Shown piece by piece: positions 32,857 to 44,804 of a stretch of 64,000 nt of DNA. Origin of the DNA: Datisca glomerata (lineage: Eukaryota > Streptophyta > Magnoliopsida > Cucurbitales > Datiscaceae). A program made the position numbers and the translations under genes. The notes below the pieces were generated by a model. The model did not search any database, was not told the DNA's origin, and worked only from the letters and a program-made list of their open reading frames with translations. The stretch spans positions 1 to 64,000 of the forward strand of contig QANY01009110.1 in assembly GCA_003255025.1 (NCBI GenBank), given 5' to 3'. The first letter of the stretch is position 1; each line of letters opens with the position of its first letter.

Positions 32857-35800
32857 CTAACTAACCATGTTGGCGAAAGTGTTTTTCCAGGTCTTGTCCA
32901 TCTCCTCAAAGACAACGTCGATTGTGGGGCGACCTTTGCTTGATTTGGCAACACAAAGAACTGCAATTTGCAAGATAGACTCGAAGTCTGCCTGGTTAAT
33001 ATCTCCCTTCAGCCTCGGATCTTCAAAATCTGTTAAGGGACGTAACCCAAGATTCACATCCTTTGCCTGCAATTGCACAGTTACTTCAAAGATATCATAC
33101 TTTGTTTCTATTCACTAACTTGGCTCCAAACTATGAAGTACCCAAACAAAAAGGGAATGAGGGATCCAAAAGGAGGGGTCTGTTTCGCAGATTTAGGGCC
33201 GTTACTCAGGTATCCTGAGGACGGAAATCGAAAAAGAAAAAGTTGATTAAAATCAGGTCTGATCTGGGCTGTCCATTTTCTGAAAGGACGGCCCAGATCG
33301 AACATGATCCCCTGAACAGGAAGAGGCCCCGATCCAACAGTACCTTTCTTGTCAATTGGTCTCTGGCGTCAAGATCCAATTCAATGACTTTCTGTCCTGA
33401 TAAAAGCTGAAGCGCAACAATGCCGAAACTGTAGATGTCACTAGCACAAGTCAACTTGGCATTGGTCATGTATTCTGGATCCATATAACCTATTGTTCCT
33501 CTGACATCTGTAAATACTTTTGTCTCATCCATCCCCAGCATCTTCGCCAACCCAAAATCAGACAGTTTCGGTTTCAGCTCCTCAGTCAAGAGGATGTTTG
33601 TGAGCTATAAGCAAGACAATCATGCCAACAAAATTATGTATCAACTTTAGTTGATGTCCTAAAAAAATAAAAACTTTAGTTGATGTCATATGTGTGTTCA
33701 AATTTTAATTCTACAACCTTATCAAATATTAATTCATATAAAACTTTTGTGGTGGGTCCAATGGGTCAAACTACGAGCTGTAAACTTGGGAGTGCATTTT
33801 TTTTCATATTAACTGGGGAGTGGATTTGTATAATAATCTATGATACACACTTTCTATTTAATAAAAAATAGGGTAAAACACACTTTTAGTCCCTAATTCT
33901 CGTGAATTCAGTCCTCACACATTTCACTTGGTTTCAATTTAAATTTGATATGAGTAAAAATCGTGAATTCCATTCACCCAATTTTTCTCAAAATCTAAAT
34001 CGGGGCATAGAACATCCACTCATTCTTAAAGAATACGAGTGTAGAAACAGAAAACTTTACAAAAATAATTCTCCAACCCCTCAAAAATTGGTTTCTGATT
34101 TTTATCAATTCAAAAAATGTATCAGTCAAATCATACAAGTATAGAGTCCGTTTGTACATGCATAAAACTTAGAAGTTAAACTACTATAGAAATGATACAT
34201 GCTATACAAAATTCAATAAAACTGGACAAAATGATCATATTAGAACGCAATGAGACGTATAAGGATAAGATTGAAAATATTAATACCTTAGGGACCCAAT
34301 TGATATAGGGAACAAATGTATATTTCACCCTAAAAAGAATGACTGCCCACACCAGTGATACATAATGTTTTTTATTACCTTAATATCTCTATGAACAATG
34401 CAGCCGTCTACAAATTGGTGGAGATACCGCAGGGCGAGTGCGCAGTCCCTTAAAATCTTAACCCTTAAATCCCATGTTAGGCTAGTGTTTTTTCCTGCAC
34501 ATAAAACCAAAGTGAATGGACGAGAAAAAAGATTCCAAAAATCAAGTAGTTCTTCTAAAATGTCACGCAAATGCACATTTGATTTGAAAGTGAAATGAGA
34601 AGGAGATTACTTAGAAGATGTTGAGCAAGATTCCCCTCTGCACAATACTCATATACCAGGTATTGGTCTCCATCTTCAATGCAACAACCCAAGAGACAAA
34701 CCAAGTTTGGATGTCGAACCCTTGAAAGACCTCTGACTTCTCTAATGAAAGAATCAGAAGTGTTGGTCTTATATATCTTCTTGATGGCCACGACTTGACC
34801 ACTTGGTAAAATCCCTTTAAAGACCTGCCCAGCACTACCACGTCCAATGCTCTTTCTTTTCTTGCCAAAATTTATGGCATTCTCAATCTCTGCCTTGGAA
34901 AATCTGTAGAGTCCATCTCCAGACCATGTCGATATCTCTTTCGATTGAACTGATTTTCGAGTTTTTTTCTTAGTCACGTATTTTATGAGTAGTATAATCA
35001 ACATCAGAGCCGTTATTGCTATTATTACTGTAAGTAGTAGCTTTGCCACAGAATCTGAAGAAAAGAAGATTACAAAAGAAAAGGAGAAACTTAATGGTGT
35101 CTTTTCCCCCTAATAACTTCACTATATAGTTGAGTCAGAAAAGATAATTAATAGCTTAAAGAATATAATAGCTTCACTTACATTTGATTTTGATGTAGTT
35201 TGTTTCTGCAGACAAATAAAGAGACTCAAAATTAGTGTGGAGTAATGTAAGCTATAAATTCTATGATTGAGTAAAACTAAAGAACTCCTCCTATTTATAT
35301 GGTATTATTATTCCAACTATTCACGCCTAAATGAGGTCACTTTGGTTTCTGCCAGACAGCTTGATCAGGTTGACAATTTCTATGAACACCTCCCACTATA
35401 CCAATTCATTGTCAGAAACTTAGTTTAATTGAAGGGAAGTTTATGCAACCGATTCCATTCCATGGAGTTAGTATTTGTGAGATGATTAATGGCACAAAAT
35501 ACTTAGAAAGGTACAGATGCATGTCCTGTTATTATGTTTTTCATCAGTACCTAGTCATTATTGTATTCGAAGCTGAAATAGATATTCACCTACCCAAGTT
35601 GTCTAAAGCAGGCAAGCATCGGAAGAAATCTTCAACCACGGTACGATTATCCAATTTTCCAGCAACAACAGAAATGATAGCTCCAATGCCGCATACGGCT
35701 CTTTCATCCTCATCGTCCTCCTTTACTCCGTTTTCTTCCAGTAAATGTTCCCTGAGATCAAGAATCGCAATCGTGCAATTCAAACATGCGTCATCAAACG

Positions 35801-37541
35801 ACGTAGGCCCAAAAGCAGAGCATTTATCCAATGCAACTTGGTACGACTTGTCCGAGACGATCGAAGGCAACAGTAGGCTTGAGCATCGATCGGTGCTATA
35901 GGAAAGGTCGCCGAGGCCACATGAAGAGATATAAACAGAGTTTTGCTGTAGAAAGGAGCCTGTGCAGTTCTTCCAGAGATTTTGTTCGACGAAGATGGTT
36001 CCGTTTGTAGTGTTTGCGTGGAGAGCTAGAGCTTGGGTCAGGGCAGTGAGGGCATTTCGGCAGCAGCGACTAGTCTGAAATGTGTCCCAAATTCTTATGG
36101 TGTCTTGATCGCTGCGACACTCTCCAGATGGCTGATATGGGTACAATGTGAAATTCAATTCACAATTACCTGTTTGAATGAAAATTCAGAAATGATATTT
36201 GCTTATTGCTGTTCTTGAGCAAGATCATAAAAATGGTTTCTTTTGCTCTACGCTTTTAAAGAAACGTTGTCCTTTTAACGATGCAACTACAAATTGCGCT
36301 CTAACAAAAAATTTCTGCTAGATTTGTCATAGCACGCTGACATCAAAATTTTAATATTTATTAGATTACAATCTAATCGAATATTTTGGTTAGCCAATGA
36401 TATAATAAACATCAAGTTTGGCAGAAAAATCCTAAATTGACTTGACAATTTTAGTCTTCTTTCCTATAAAAAAATATGTTAAATTTCGTTAAAAAAATAC
36501 AGTCTTGAAATCATTTTTTTTCTCAATGGTCTATCAATGAATCTTTCTTTGAGTTTATCATTACACTTTTTGAGTTTATCATTACACTTTTTGTTTAGAT
36601 ATTTATCATCTCCATGAGTTTCTCGTATGGTAAAATCACTTGCCATTTCAATTAGATCAAGTATTTATTTCTTGAAATGTAATTGATATGCGTTTAATAA
36701 ATTTCATTAATATGATTTTCTTGAAAGAATTTTGTGTTAGATGGTTTATGAAAGATAACTAAGTGATTTTTTAGGTTAAAATGCTTTCAAACTAAAAGAA
36801 ATACACCATGTGATCTAACTACAAAACTTTCAAACGTTGAGTTGTTTAAATATATTTTAATATTCAATGAAGTCATTCATTTTATTCTAGTACTTGAAGT
36901 ATGAACATATGGAATACATTATAAAATATTATTACGTGCTCCAAAATAAAAAGAGTAATCAATTATAAATCAATGGACTTTTAATTCTTTTCTAATTGCG
37001 GATTGAAAAAAAATCAGCGATTGATCTTACTGAAAAAAGAAAGAGTTTAACTGATTGATCAAACTCTTGTTCCTCTTAGGACAAAACAACAAGAAAGACA
37101 ACCAATTAAGTACAATCTATTTAACTAATCTACCCTCTAGTTCATTCCTTTTACAAAAATCCTCTTAAAAACCTCATGATAATACCCTATAGATTACTAC
37201 TACAATTGTATAATGCATGAAAGAAAAGCAATAGATAAAAGATAAAAGATGTTGTATAACACCCTAAAACTTTAAACCATGGTACTATAATTATAAGCCG
37301 CACGTCATACATAACAAATAAATAAGAGAAAACAAGATTATGATTGTGTAATCATTTCACGTGTATTACCCAGACATAACTTACAATTCTCACTTACAAA
37401 TTACTGCTGATTAATAAAAGAGATGGACAAAAACTTACCTAATGGATCATCAGGTGAAGTGGGATCCAATGAAAAAGCTTGCAAAATAGCAAAGGCAATG
37501 GAGAAAAGAGCAAGCTTCGTTGAATAGTTAATTGCTTTCAT
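32857..37541 (-). CDS. Receptor-like Ser/Thr kinase, SPARK-like ectodomain, 7 exons
   Basis: Seven exons splice in frame: 37541-37439, 36169-35594, 35205-35182, 35054-34611, 34494-34379, 33604-33344, 33066-32857 (stop 32859-32857). They total 1734 bp, or 577 residues. Exon 1 encodes a signal peptide (STKLALFSIAFAILQAFS). Exon 2 encodes a Cys-rich ectodomain of about 190 residues, with CELNFTLYPYQPSGEC, RCCRNALTALTQALAL and CSAFGPTSFDDACLNC, best matching the SPARK type. A transmembrane helix follows at about 236-260. The kinase has GRGSAG (305-310), Lys326 in VAIKK, HRD with Asp419, DFG at 437-439 and GTIGYMDPEY, so it is an active-type RD kinase. It should sit in the plasma membrane with its kinase in the cytosol. 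The ligand is unknown. No stop or frameshift is seen. The ectodomain family is the less certain part. Confidence 0.88.
36170..37438 (-). other. Intron 1 of the receptor kinase
   Basis: The donor is CCATTAG|GTAAGT and the acceptor is TTCAAACAG|GTAATTG. The intron is 1269 bp, AT-rich and has no nested gene. It separates the signal-peptide exon from the ectodomain and explains why the ectodomain frame has no start codon of its own. Confidence 0.8.
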
Positions 37542-37654
37542 GTCCCCAAATCCCTACTAAACTACCCAAATAATTAGCATAAAAATTTCAACCCATTTCA
37601 ATCAACAATAAAAACAAGCCGAAAATTTTCTCAACAGACCAGTGGAACCCATTA

Positions 37655-37664
37655 CTTATAAAGG
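37655..37664 (-). promoter_or_regulatory. TATA-box candidate of the receptor kinase
   Basis: The minus strand reads CTTTATAAGT about 115 bp upstream of the exon 1 ATG. It is the only good match in that interval. Confidence 0.45.
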
Positions 37665-37669
37665 TTAAA

Positions 37670-38770
37670 TTCTTAGGTTATATCGATTAATAAAAATAAT
37701 CACAATTATTGTTTGATATCTTCTATTTCTTTCCGTTTGAATACAACTAGCATTTTTACATTGATTTCCCCGAAAACCTTTTAGGCTAATTTGCAACCAA
37801 TCAAAAAAACTAGGTTTTGTAATCATACCATTTGCACAACTTTATTGGCTAATCTAGTTGTTGAAATTCAAAATTTTCACAATCAACCACTAACCAAAAT
37901 ATCTGTTAGTTTTAGTGTCGTGCTTCTATTTTACAAAAATATTTCTCACTGATCAATCCGTTACTCATCTTTCATGAGTTTCTCATATAGTTAAATTGAA
38001 GTAACACGTTAAATTGATTGTGTATTCATTTAACGGAATACTATTTTTTTAAGATAACCGAATAGTTATTACCTATCAGTTTTCAATTTTGTGTAAATCA
38101 CTAATTAGAAAAATGGAGGGGTTTGTATTAAATGATTGTGGTATGAGAAGGAACGTTTTTTGTTTATGTTTGAAATGTTGCTTCAAAACTAGCGAATAAA
38201 ATGTCACACGTGAGATGATTGCATTTTCAGTCTTTTTTGCAAAAAAAAAAAGTTTTCTGACCATTTTTTATTGTTTGAGCAGGAAAATTTGACTTTCTTG
38301 TCATTTAATGATTTAGAAATGAGAGTAAGTGCAAGGGTTGTTTTTGCATTTTTAACTTTTATTTAGATATTCTAATTTTATTGATATTATTTGTGTACTA
38401 AAGACATGACTTGATAACTACAAAGTTTCACCTTTGGGATTGTAGCTATCTTTCTGTTTGCTTGAATATTTAACAATTAATATAATGAAATTATCTTTAC
38501 TAATGAATGGAGATAATTTTCTTTTTAAAGAAATGAATGTGGGTGTATTAGGAGGCTAAATCCTTAAATCATTCTTGATGGAACCTTAATGGTTATTTTT
38601 ATATTCTTTTTATCAAAGACCAAATGCATATCGTACCAACAAAAAAAGACCATATTGAGGCATATTCGTATGAATTCGAATAATTCTTTTTACAATCATT
38701 ATTTAATGGGGACTAATTCACATATCAAATATGACGGTCTATTAGTTCGATAGGTCAAATAGAAGTAGTG
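37670..38770. other. Intergenic AT-rich sequence
   Basis: No gene, RNA or element end is seen between the receptor-kinase promoter and the target duplication of gypsy B. Open frames here are short and of random composition. Confidence 0.6.
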
Positions 38771-38775
38771 ATCAT

Positions 38776-39464
38776 TGTAAAGAATTTTTCCCTCCTCTTT
38801 AAGATTAAGAGAAAATATATTAATAAGGATAAAATTTGTGCAAGTATTAATGAGATAAAAAGATATGTCGATAATCCAAAATTCTTTAGAGTCCAAACTG
38901 TATTGTTTTATTGAAAATATTCGTTTTATATAGTCTTTCTCAATTACATGGGTTTAATTAAAAATAATCAAACAATAAAAATATTAGATGAGGTACTCAT
39001 TAGGCCTAGGATAACTTCCATTCGTGGGGATCCCTTTTCTTCTTTATTTTACATATGTCACACTCAACCGCCCATTAATCATTACCGTATGACAGTTTCT
39101 TGTGGTTCTGAGCCAATTGGTCAGAACCACTTGGTGGCCTACCAATCTATCTTGTCTGAATGGTGCAGCTTACCCAATCAATCTCGGCCACTTGATTGTC
39201 AGTTTGATACCTCTATTCTCGTTCTGATATTCTACCTCGTCCTTAAAGTAATGACCCCCCGTTCTCCAGATCTCGGTTCCCGTTCTTAAAGCAATGATCC
39301 CCCGTTCTCGAGATGTCGGTTCCCGTTCTTGAAGCGATGATTATCCGTTCTGTGAATATCTCCCGACTTCAATCAGTCATCCATTTCTGCTTTTTCAATA
39401 GTTCTCATGAGTCTTGAGTAAGTCTCTTTTATCCACGTGGCAGTGAATATTTTTTACCTGTTCA
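38776..39464 (-). repeat. 3' LTR of gypsy B
   Basis: The 689-bp LTR begins TGTAAAGAATTTTTCC and ends TTACCTGTTCA on the plus map. Just inside, the minus strand reads GGAGGCAAA before TGAACAGG, a short polypurine tract at 39465-39473. Two to three copies of a CCGTTCTCGAGATGTCGG-type unit lie at 39255-39350; the other LTR has fewer, which accounts for part of the length difference. Confidence 0.92.
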
Positions 39465-40142
39465 TTTGCCTCCATTGCTCTTCGATCACGTTTTTTGATG
39501 TGTAATGAATGTTCTCAGCACGCGCCCCATTTTTGGAGAATGGCTATTCTTGATCTACTTTCATCAATCCAGGATCCTCTTTTATTCTGCAAAACATTAA
39601 GTGTTGTGTAAGAAAATTCATAAATATTTTTAAATAATGAGATAATGTACCATCATTGCCTTGTTTCTGGGGTTGCTGACACGTTCCTTGGAAACTTCAT
39701 TGTTCTTAATTTTGTTTTATCCTATCGTGACACGCATGCGCATGGAATTCATTTTTTATTCCCCATGCGTTGCATCATTTTATGGCTCTCACGTCATGCG
39801 CGTTTCTGACCTGTTAGGTTTCCTTTTATCCAGCTGTCGTGTCATTACTGGCCTGCCCATTTTAGGTAGACTGGCAGTAATTATTCCGCTCTCTTCCCTA
39901 TGCGTCCGTCATTTTTCCTTTCGCCCTTTTCAGAATCAATGTCTTTTCATCTCCCTATCTATTAAATGCTTTTGAACTTGCTTTTGGCATTCGTAGCCTA
40001 TGTTACGTAGGTTTCCCCCATTTCTATTTTTTTCTTACGCCTATTCCTATATTTTGTAAGTTCTCCTTTCTTCCCTTCATCATCTTCGTGGTCTCTTCTC
40101 TTTTCATCTTTTTTTTATTCTGCATTCCTTCTTTTGGTAGTG
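39465..40142. other. Gypsy B 3' untranslated part
   Basis: Between the 3' LTR and the antisense gene there is T-rich sequence. It would serve as the promoter and leader of the plus-strand antisense gene. No clear element is recognised. Confidence 0.4.
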
Positions 40143-41880
40143 ATGGAAGAAGACCCATTCAAGGTGATCGTTCCCATAGTTAGGAATAAAAATGAATTTG
40201 ACCGCTTTCTTGTCCTTCACAAGGACGCCTTCCCCCAGACGTAGTTTGTGATTTTGGGGAATGAATCCCTAAATCTTCTCCTTGTAATCATTCCTACCAA
40301 ATTTCTTTAGCCCCAATGTATATGGCATTAGGTTTGAAGCTTCCATTCTCTCATCTTTTCCAAGAATTCTTCGGTACTTTCAACCTTGCCCCTTCCTAAT
40401 ATACCGTTAGTACAAACATGGTTCTTTTAGGGACTGAAACCCTAAATATGAGGCATAACCTAAATATAGGGGTAGATGAAATTCGCATCGTGTACATAGT
40501 GAAAAGGCGCGGACTGTCCTATTACCTGGCTCCCCGCACGAGTGAGAAGCGGGGAGGACTAGTTACTGACCTTCCCAGCGGGGATAAAGGTTGGGAGGAG
40601 GGTACACTACTCGTAGGTGGAAACTAGGGTGGCGACGGTCGTTGGGACATTCCCCGGATCTGGGGGAGTTCAATAAGTGGTCGGAGTCTTTATTCCCTTT
40701 TATTTTCATGCTATAGTCCCGATTTTACCATTTTCATTTGTTTTTTAGTTTGTCTTTTCTAAGTTCTAACCCCTCTTTTCTTTTTTTGTAGATAAGAGTC
40801 TGAACAAGATATCTTTCACCATATAAGAGGTTCCCGCGTGACTCTGTGTCGTCTGTAACTATCCGGAGCAGGACTGGAAGGATCTGCTCGACCCAAGGAG
40901 GGAGATCGAGGTCGCGCCCGTCCCCATTGCTGAGTCCGTTGCTCTGGCATCTTCTGCAGCAGAAGTTCCTTGGACTATTTCTACAGAAGAAGTACCTGGC
41001 ACAGGCAAGCATCAGAAATTTTCAACGCCTGCTCTTCAGTTGCCATTTTGGGGGAGGCTACTCCTCCCGTTCCTAATCTTCCCGCCCCCGCCAGTGATCT
41101 CCCTGTTGCTGAAGAGGTTACTACCACTGCAGGGAAGACCTTCGCGCTCCCCCTCTCACCTACAAAGAAATTGGTCTCCCCTCCTTCCGGTTATCCACAT
41201 TTGTCTGAGGAGACGAGTGCCTGGTTGTGGCAGCATCACCCTGCGGCTCCGCCGATTCCTGTTGACGTCAGCTTTATGAGGGATTCCCAATTTTGTATGT
41301 TCTCACGAAGGGAATCGTATCATAGGCAGACGCTCGTGTACTCCGCCAGTTGTCTATTCATGATAAGGTCATCAGCCTGAGGCATGCTCTGATGCAGATA
41401 TTTTCTTTTCTTGCATTTCCTTACTTTTCCTAGGTAGAAATTTTTTCTTAATTTTTTTGCTAACACTTTTTTGAGCAGGTTGTGACTTATCACAAAGGGA
41501 TGTAAGAAGACATTCATGCTGCTGATGAGGAGGTAGCCGACTGTAAGAGAAAGGTGGTGGAGACCACCAAATTCTATGGCGTCGTTGTCTCTGAACGGGA
41601 CAATCTTAACAAGGTAAAGGATGATCTTCAACTGGTAGTTACCCGTTTAACTTCTGAGCTTGAAGTGGCAGTGGCTAAGCAATCAAAACTCGATTGGTAT
41701 TTGAGGGAGGCTGAGAGGTTCGTAGAAATAAGTGGGGAGAACTTGTCCATTATTGAGGCAAAGTTGGTTGAGGTCGAGGAAGCATTGGCTAAGTCAAGTG
41801 AACATGAGGCTGGTCTTGCGGCTGAGTACCAGGCCATGGTCGACGAGTATGACCAGATGGCCTACACGGTAGGCTACTAA
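40143..41880 (+). pseudogene. Antisense ORF of gypsy B (transposase_28 / gypsy-type accessory gene)
   Basis: It runs opposite to gag-pol. ATG at 40143 starts MEEDPFKVIVPIVRNKNEFD. Further on, with stops, comes MYMALGLKLPFSHLFQEFFG followed by TFNLAPS, typical of the plant 'putative gypsy type transposon' domain as I recall it. A Pro-rich part (PPVPNLPAPASDLPVAEE, about 41053-41106) follows. After a probable intron (acceptor TTTTTTGAGCAG near 41478) comes a coiled coil (41554-41880) with VSERDNLNKVKDDLQLVVTR and LSIIEAKLVEVEEALAKS, ending at a stop. The molecular role of such genes is unknown. Several stops in the first half make this copy a pseudogene, though the coiled-coil exon is open. Confidence 0.68.
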
Positions 41881-42362
41881 GATGCCAAGGCTGATAAGCC
41901 TCCCCTGTATGTCAATGGTCCCCCTTCCTAAAGAGCATGTTGATCCCGAGGCTGAGATTCCCGCTTCTACCATTGAAGCGGTTACTGGCGCTACTCCTGT
42001 GGAGATTAGCATTTTTTTTCTCTCTATGTTTTTTTTGTAATTTTCCTGCCTTAAATGAAATGACTTTTCCCTCATATGCTTTGTTTATTACCTTTTTAGT
42101 TAAAAGTTTATAAATAGATTTTGCCTTTAGTAAATTTCCACAAGTAATTAAAGGTAGTAAAGTTAGAAGTTTACTTAATCCTTTTTAAATAACCGAAAGC
42201 TTATTTCAAAGAACATTTAGGTAAGAGTGCCTTCATCTTATTCGTCCGTTTCTTCTTTTCATTTGTTGGGATTTGAAACTTCCTTTCTTTTAACTGTAAG
42301 CGGGTTTTGGAGTTGTCTATATCCATGTTCCTACTTATCCAGTTAATGTTCTTAATTTCTTC

Positions 42363-42722
42363 TAAGAGTATGACTAATGAACTGCTCCTTCCAATGACTT
42401 TTTAATGCTCTTAGTTCATTCGGGTAGTAGGACTTATGAACTGCCCCCCAAGGAATTTTTTATTGCCCTTAGTTCCTTTTGGGGGTATGACTTATGAACT
42501 GCCCATCCCAAGAACTTTTCAATGCCCTTAGTTCTTTCTCAGAGTTAGACTTATAAACTACTCCTCCCAAGAACTTTTTAATGCCCATATTTTCTTCTAG
42601 GAGTAGAACTTATGAACTGTCCATTCCAATGACTTTTTAATACCCTTAGTTCCTTTTGAGAGTAGGACTTATGAACTTCCTTTCCCAAAGACTTTGTAAT
42701 GCCTTAAGTTCCTTTTTAGCAG
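42363..42722. repeat. 60-bp minisatellite, copy A
   Basis: About six units of 60-65 bp carry AGTAGGACTTATGAACTGCC followed by a CCCAA-x-GACTTTTTAATGCCC part and TTAGTTCCTTTTGGG. They follow integrase on the minus strand, in the 3' untranslated part. Confidence 0.85.
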
Positions 42723-42750
42723 TAGTTTGGCTGAAGAGAGAAGTTCGACG

Positions 42751-43985
42751 CTATTGTTTTTGCGTGAAAAACCTTTGTGAGAAAAAAGTACGGGGAATAT
42801 GTCTCATTAAAAGGATTAAGTAATCTTTACATAACATATTTTTTTTGATGAATTGCGTTCCATGGTTTCTGCAATATGTTCCTTCTCTTGTTTCCAAGTG
42901 GTAATATCCGCTTCCTCCTATTTTACGGATGAAGTACGGTCCTTCCCATGTTGGCCCGAACTTTCCTTCCATTTGGAAGATTTTTCTAAGGACCAGTTCT
43001 CCTATTTGGAATTCTCGCTTCCTTACTTTTTCTGGAAATAAGATCTTCTTTTCTGATTGTAACAGGCCATCCTGATCAGGGCCATTTCTCTTCTTCCCTC
43101 TAGATCATCGAGACCATTTTTCCGGAGCTCTCCATTTTATTTTCCATTTAGTTTGGACCTGATGGTAGGACTTCTAATTTCTACGAGGATGACCGCTTCT
43201 GCTCCGTATGATAATGCAAATGGGGTATCTCTCGTTGTTTCTCTCGGGGTCATCATGTATGCCCATAGGACTGCGGGTAGCTCTTCTACCCATTTTTCTT
43301 TTGTAGATTTCAGACGTTTCTTCAGGTTATCAAGTGTGACTCGGTTTGATTTTCCGCTTGTCCGTTCACCTGGGAGTAGTAAAGCGTGGAGAAGTGATTC
43401 GTGACTTTCAGATCTTTACAAAATGTTCTTACCAAGCTCCCGGTGACCTGAAGTCTGTTGTCAGATACCAAGATCAGGGGGATCCCATACCTACACACAA
43501 GGTTCTCTCATATGAACCCTTTTACTTCTTCCTCACGAATTCTGGCAAAGGCTTCAGCCTCAATCCACTTAGTAAAATAGTCCGTTGTAACTAACAAGAA
43601 GCGTTTTTGGCCTAGTGCCATGGGAGTGGCCCAATAATGTCTAGGGCCCTTACATGAACGACAAAGGACTAGCCACGAATTTAAGTTCCCCGGGGGCCAT
43701 TTTCGCGTAGTGTTTGGCGTCTTGATGCATTTGGGGGCAGTAGTATCCTTTAGGGGTGTTCGGTCTGGTCTTGTTTTCCTCTAAAAAATCAGACCAGACC
43801 GACCGTTGAACACCCATAGTATTCTTCATTCATGACTTTATGGGCTAGTGATATGCCCTCAGTGTGATTTCTGCATATGCCTTCATGAATTTCCGCTAGC
43901 ACATGCTGGGCTTCTTTTTCTCGTAGGCACTTTAGGTATGGTCCTGCAAACATTTTCTTATATAATACCCTGTTAATCATTGTTT
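42751..43985 (-). pseudogene. Integrase of gypsy B, downstream copy (A)
   Basis: Minus-strand motifs in order are: YLKCLREKEAQHVLAEIHEG and ICRNHTEG of the zinc finger, VTTDYFTKWIEAEAFARIRE of the core, and GIPLILVSDNR with the second catalytic Asp kept. The C-terminal FGPTWEGPYFIRKIGGSGYY completes it. Frames change between motifs, and the zinc finger is interrupted by a foldback insertion at 43751-43817. Confidence 0.82.
43751..43817. mobile_element. 67-bp foldback element
   Basis: The left end TAGGGGTGTTCGGTCTGGTC and the right end, which read inward gives ATGGGTGTTCAACGGTCGGT, form an imperfect hairpin with a CTCTAAAAAATC loop. AGTATCCTT (43742-43750) and AGTATTCTT (43818-43826) are 9-bp target copies with one mismatch. 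Copy B has a single AGTATCCTT and no insertion, so the element arrived after the internal duplication. Confidence 0.8.
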
Positions 43986-44411
43986 ACCTGGTACTTCATT
44001 CTCGTATCGTTCTAGCAAGTAATTTATCTTCATGAAGCGTTCTGTTTTCGAGCAAGCGGATTATGTTGTCCTACCAACTGGGCTCTCGTTCAATTTCTAC
44101 ATTAAATGAAATGACTTTTTCCCTAAGTATGCTTTTGTTTAATACCTTTTTAGTTAAAAGTTTATCAATCGATTTTGCCTTTAGTAAATTTCTATAAGTA
44201 ATAAAAGGTAGTAAAGTTATAAGTTTACTTAATCCTTTTTAAATAATCGGAAGTTTATTTCAAGGAATGTTTAGGTAAGAGTGCATTCACCTTTTTCGTC
44301 AGTTTCTTCTTTTAATCTGTTGCGTTTTGAAACTTCCTTTCTCTTTACTAGAAATGGGTTTTGGAGTTTCCTATATCCATGATTTCTCCTTATCCAGTTA
44401 ATGTTTTTAAT

Positions 44412-44720
44412 TTCTTCTGAGAGTAGGACTTATGAACTCCTATCCTTGGACTTTTTAATGCCCTTAGTTATTTCTAGGAGTAGCACTTATGAACTACCTC
44501 TCCTATGGACTTCTTAATGCCCTTAGTTCTTTCTGGGAGTTGGACTTATGAACTGCCCCCTCTAAAGGATTTTTTTAATGCCTTTAGTTCCTTTTGGGAG
44601 TAGGACTTATGAACTGCCCATCCCAATGACTTTTTAATGCATTTAGTTCCTTCTGGAAGTAGGACTTCTAGACTACCCCTCTCAAATACTTTTTAATGCC
44701 CTTAGTTCCTTTTTTAGTAG
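44412..44720. repeat. 60-bp minisatellite, copy B
   Basis: Five units of the same 60-bp repeat as at 42363-42722. The different copy number shows that the array changed length after the large duplication. Confidence 0.85.
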
Positions 44721-44804
44721 TAGTCTGGCTGAGGAGAGAAGTTTGACGCTACTTTTTTTGCGTGGAAAACCTTTATGGGAAAAAAGTATAGGGAAGATGC
44801 CTCA

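Larger units (their letters stand above)
42052..44102. repeat. Internal tandem duplication of gypsy B, copy A
   Basis: The copy begins TTAAATGAAATGACTTTTCC and ends CAATTTCTACA just before the second TTAAATGAAATGACTTTT at 44103. It contains the 3' minisatellite and integrase in the same order as copy B. It is about 100 bp longer than B, mainly through a 67-bp foldback insertion and small indels. Confidence 0.88.

Noticed and set aside
32857..37541. Cysteine-rich receptor kinase with DUF26 domains
   Set aside because: The ectodomain is a single unit and lacks two C-x8-C-x2-C repeats. The Cys pattern and wording fit SPARK better.
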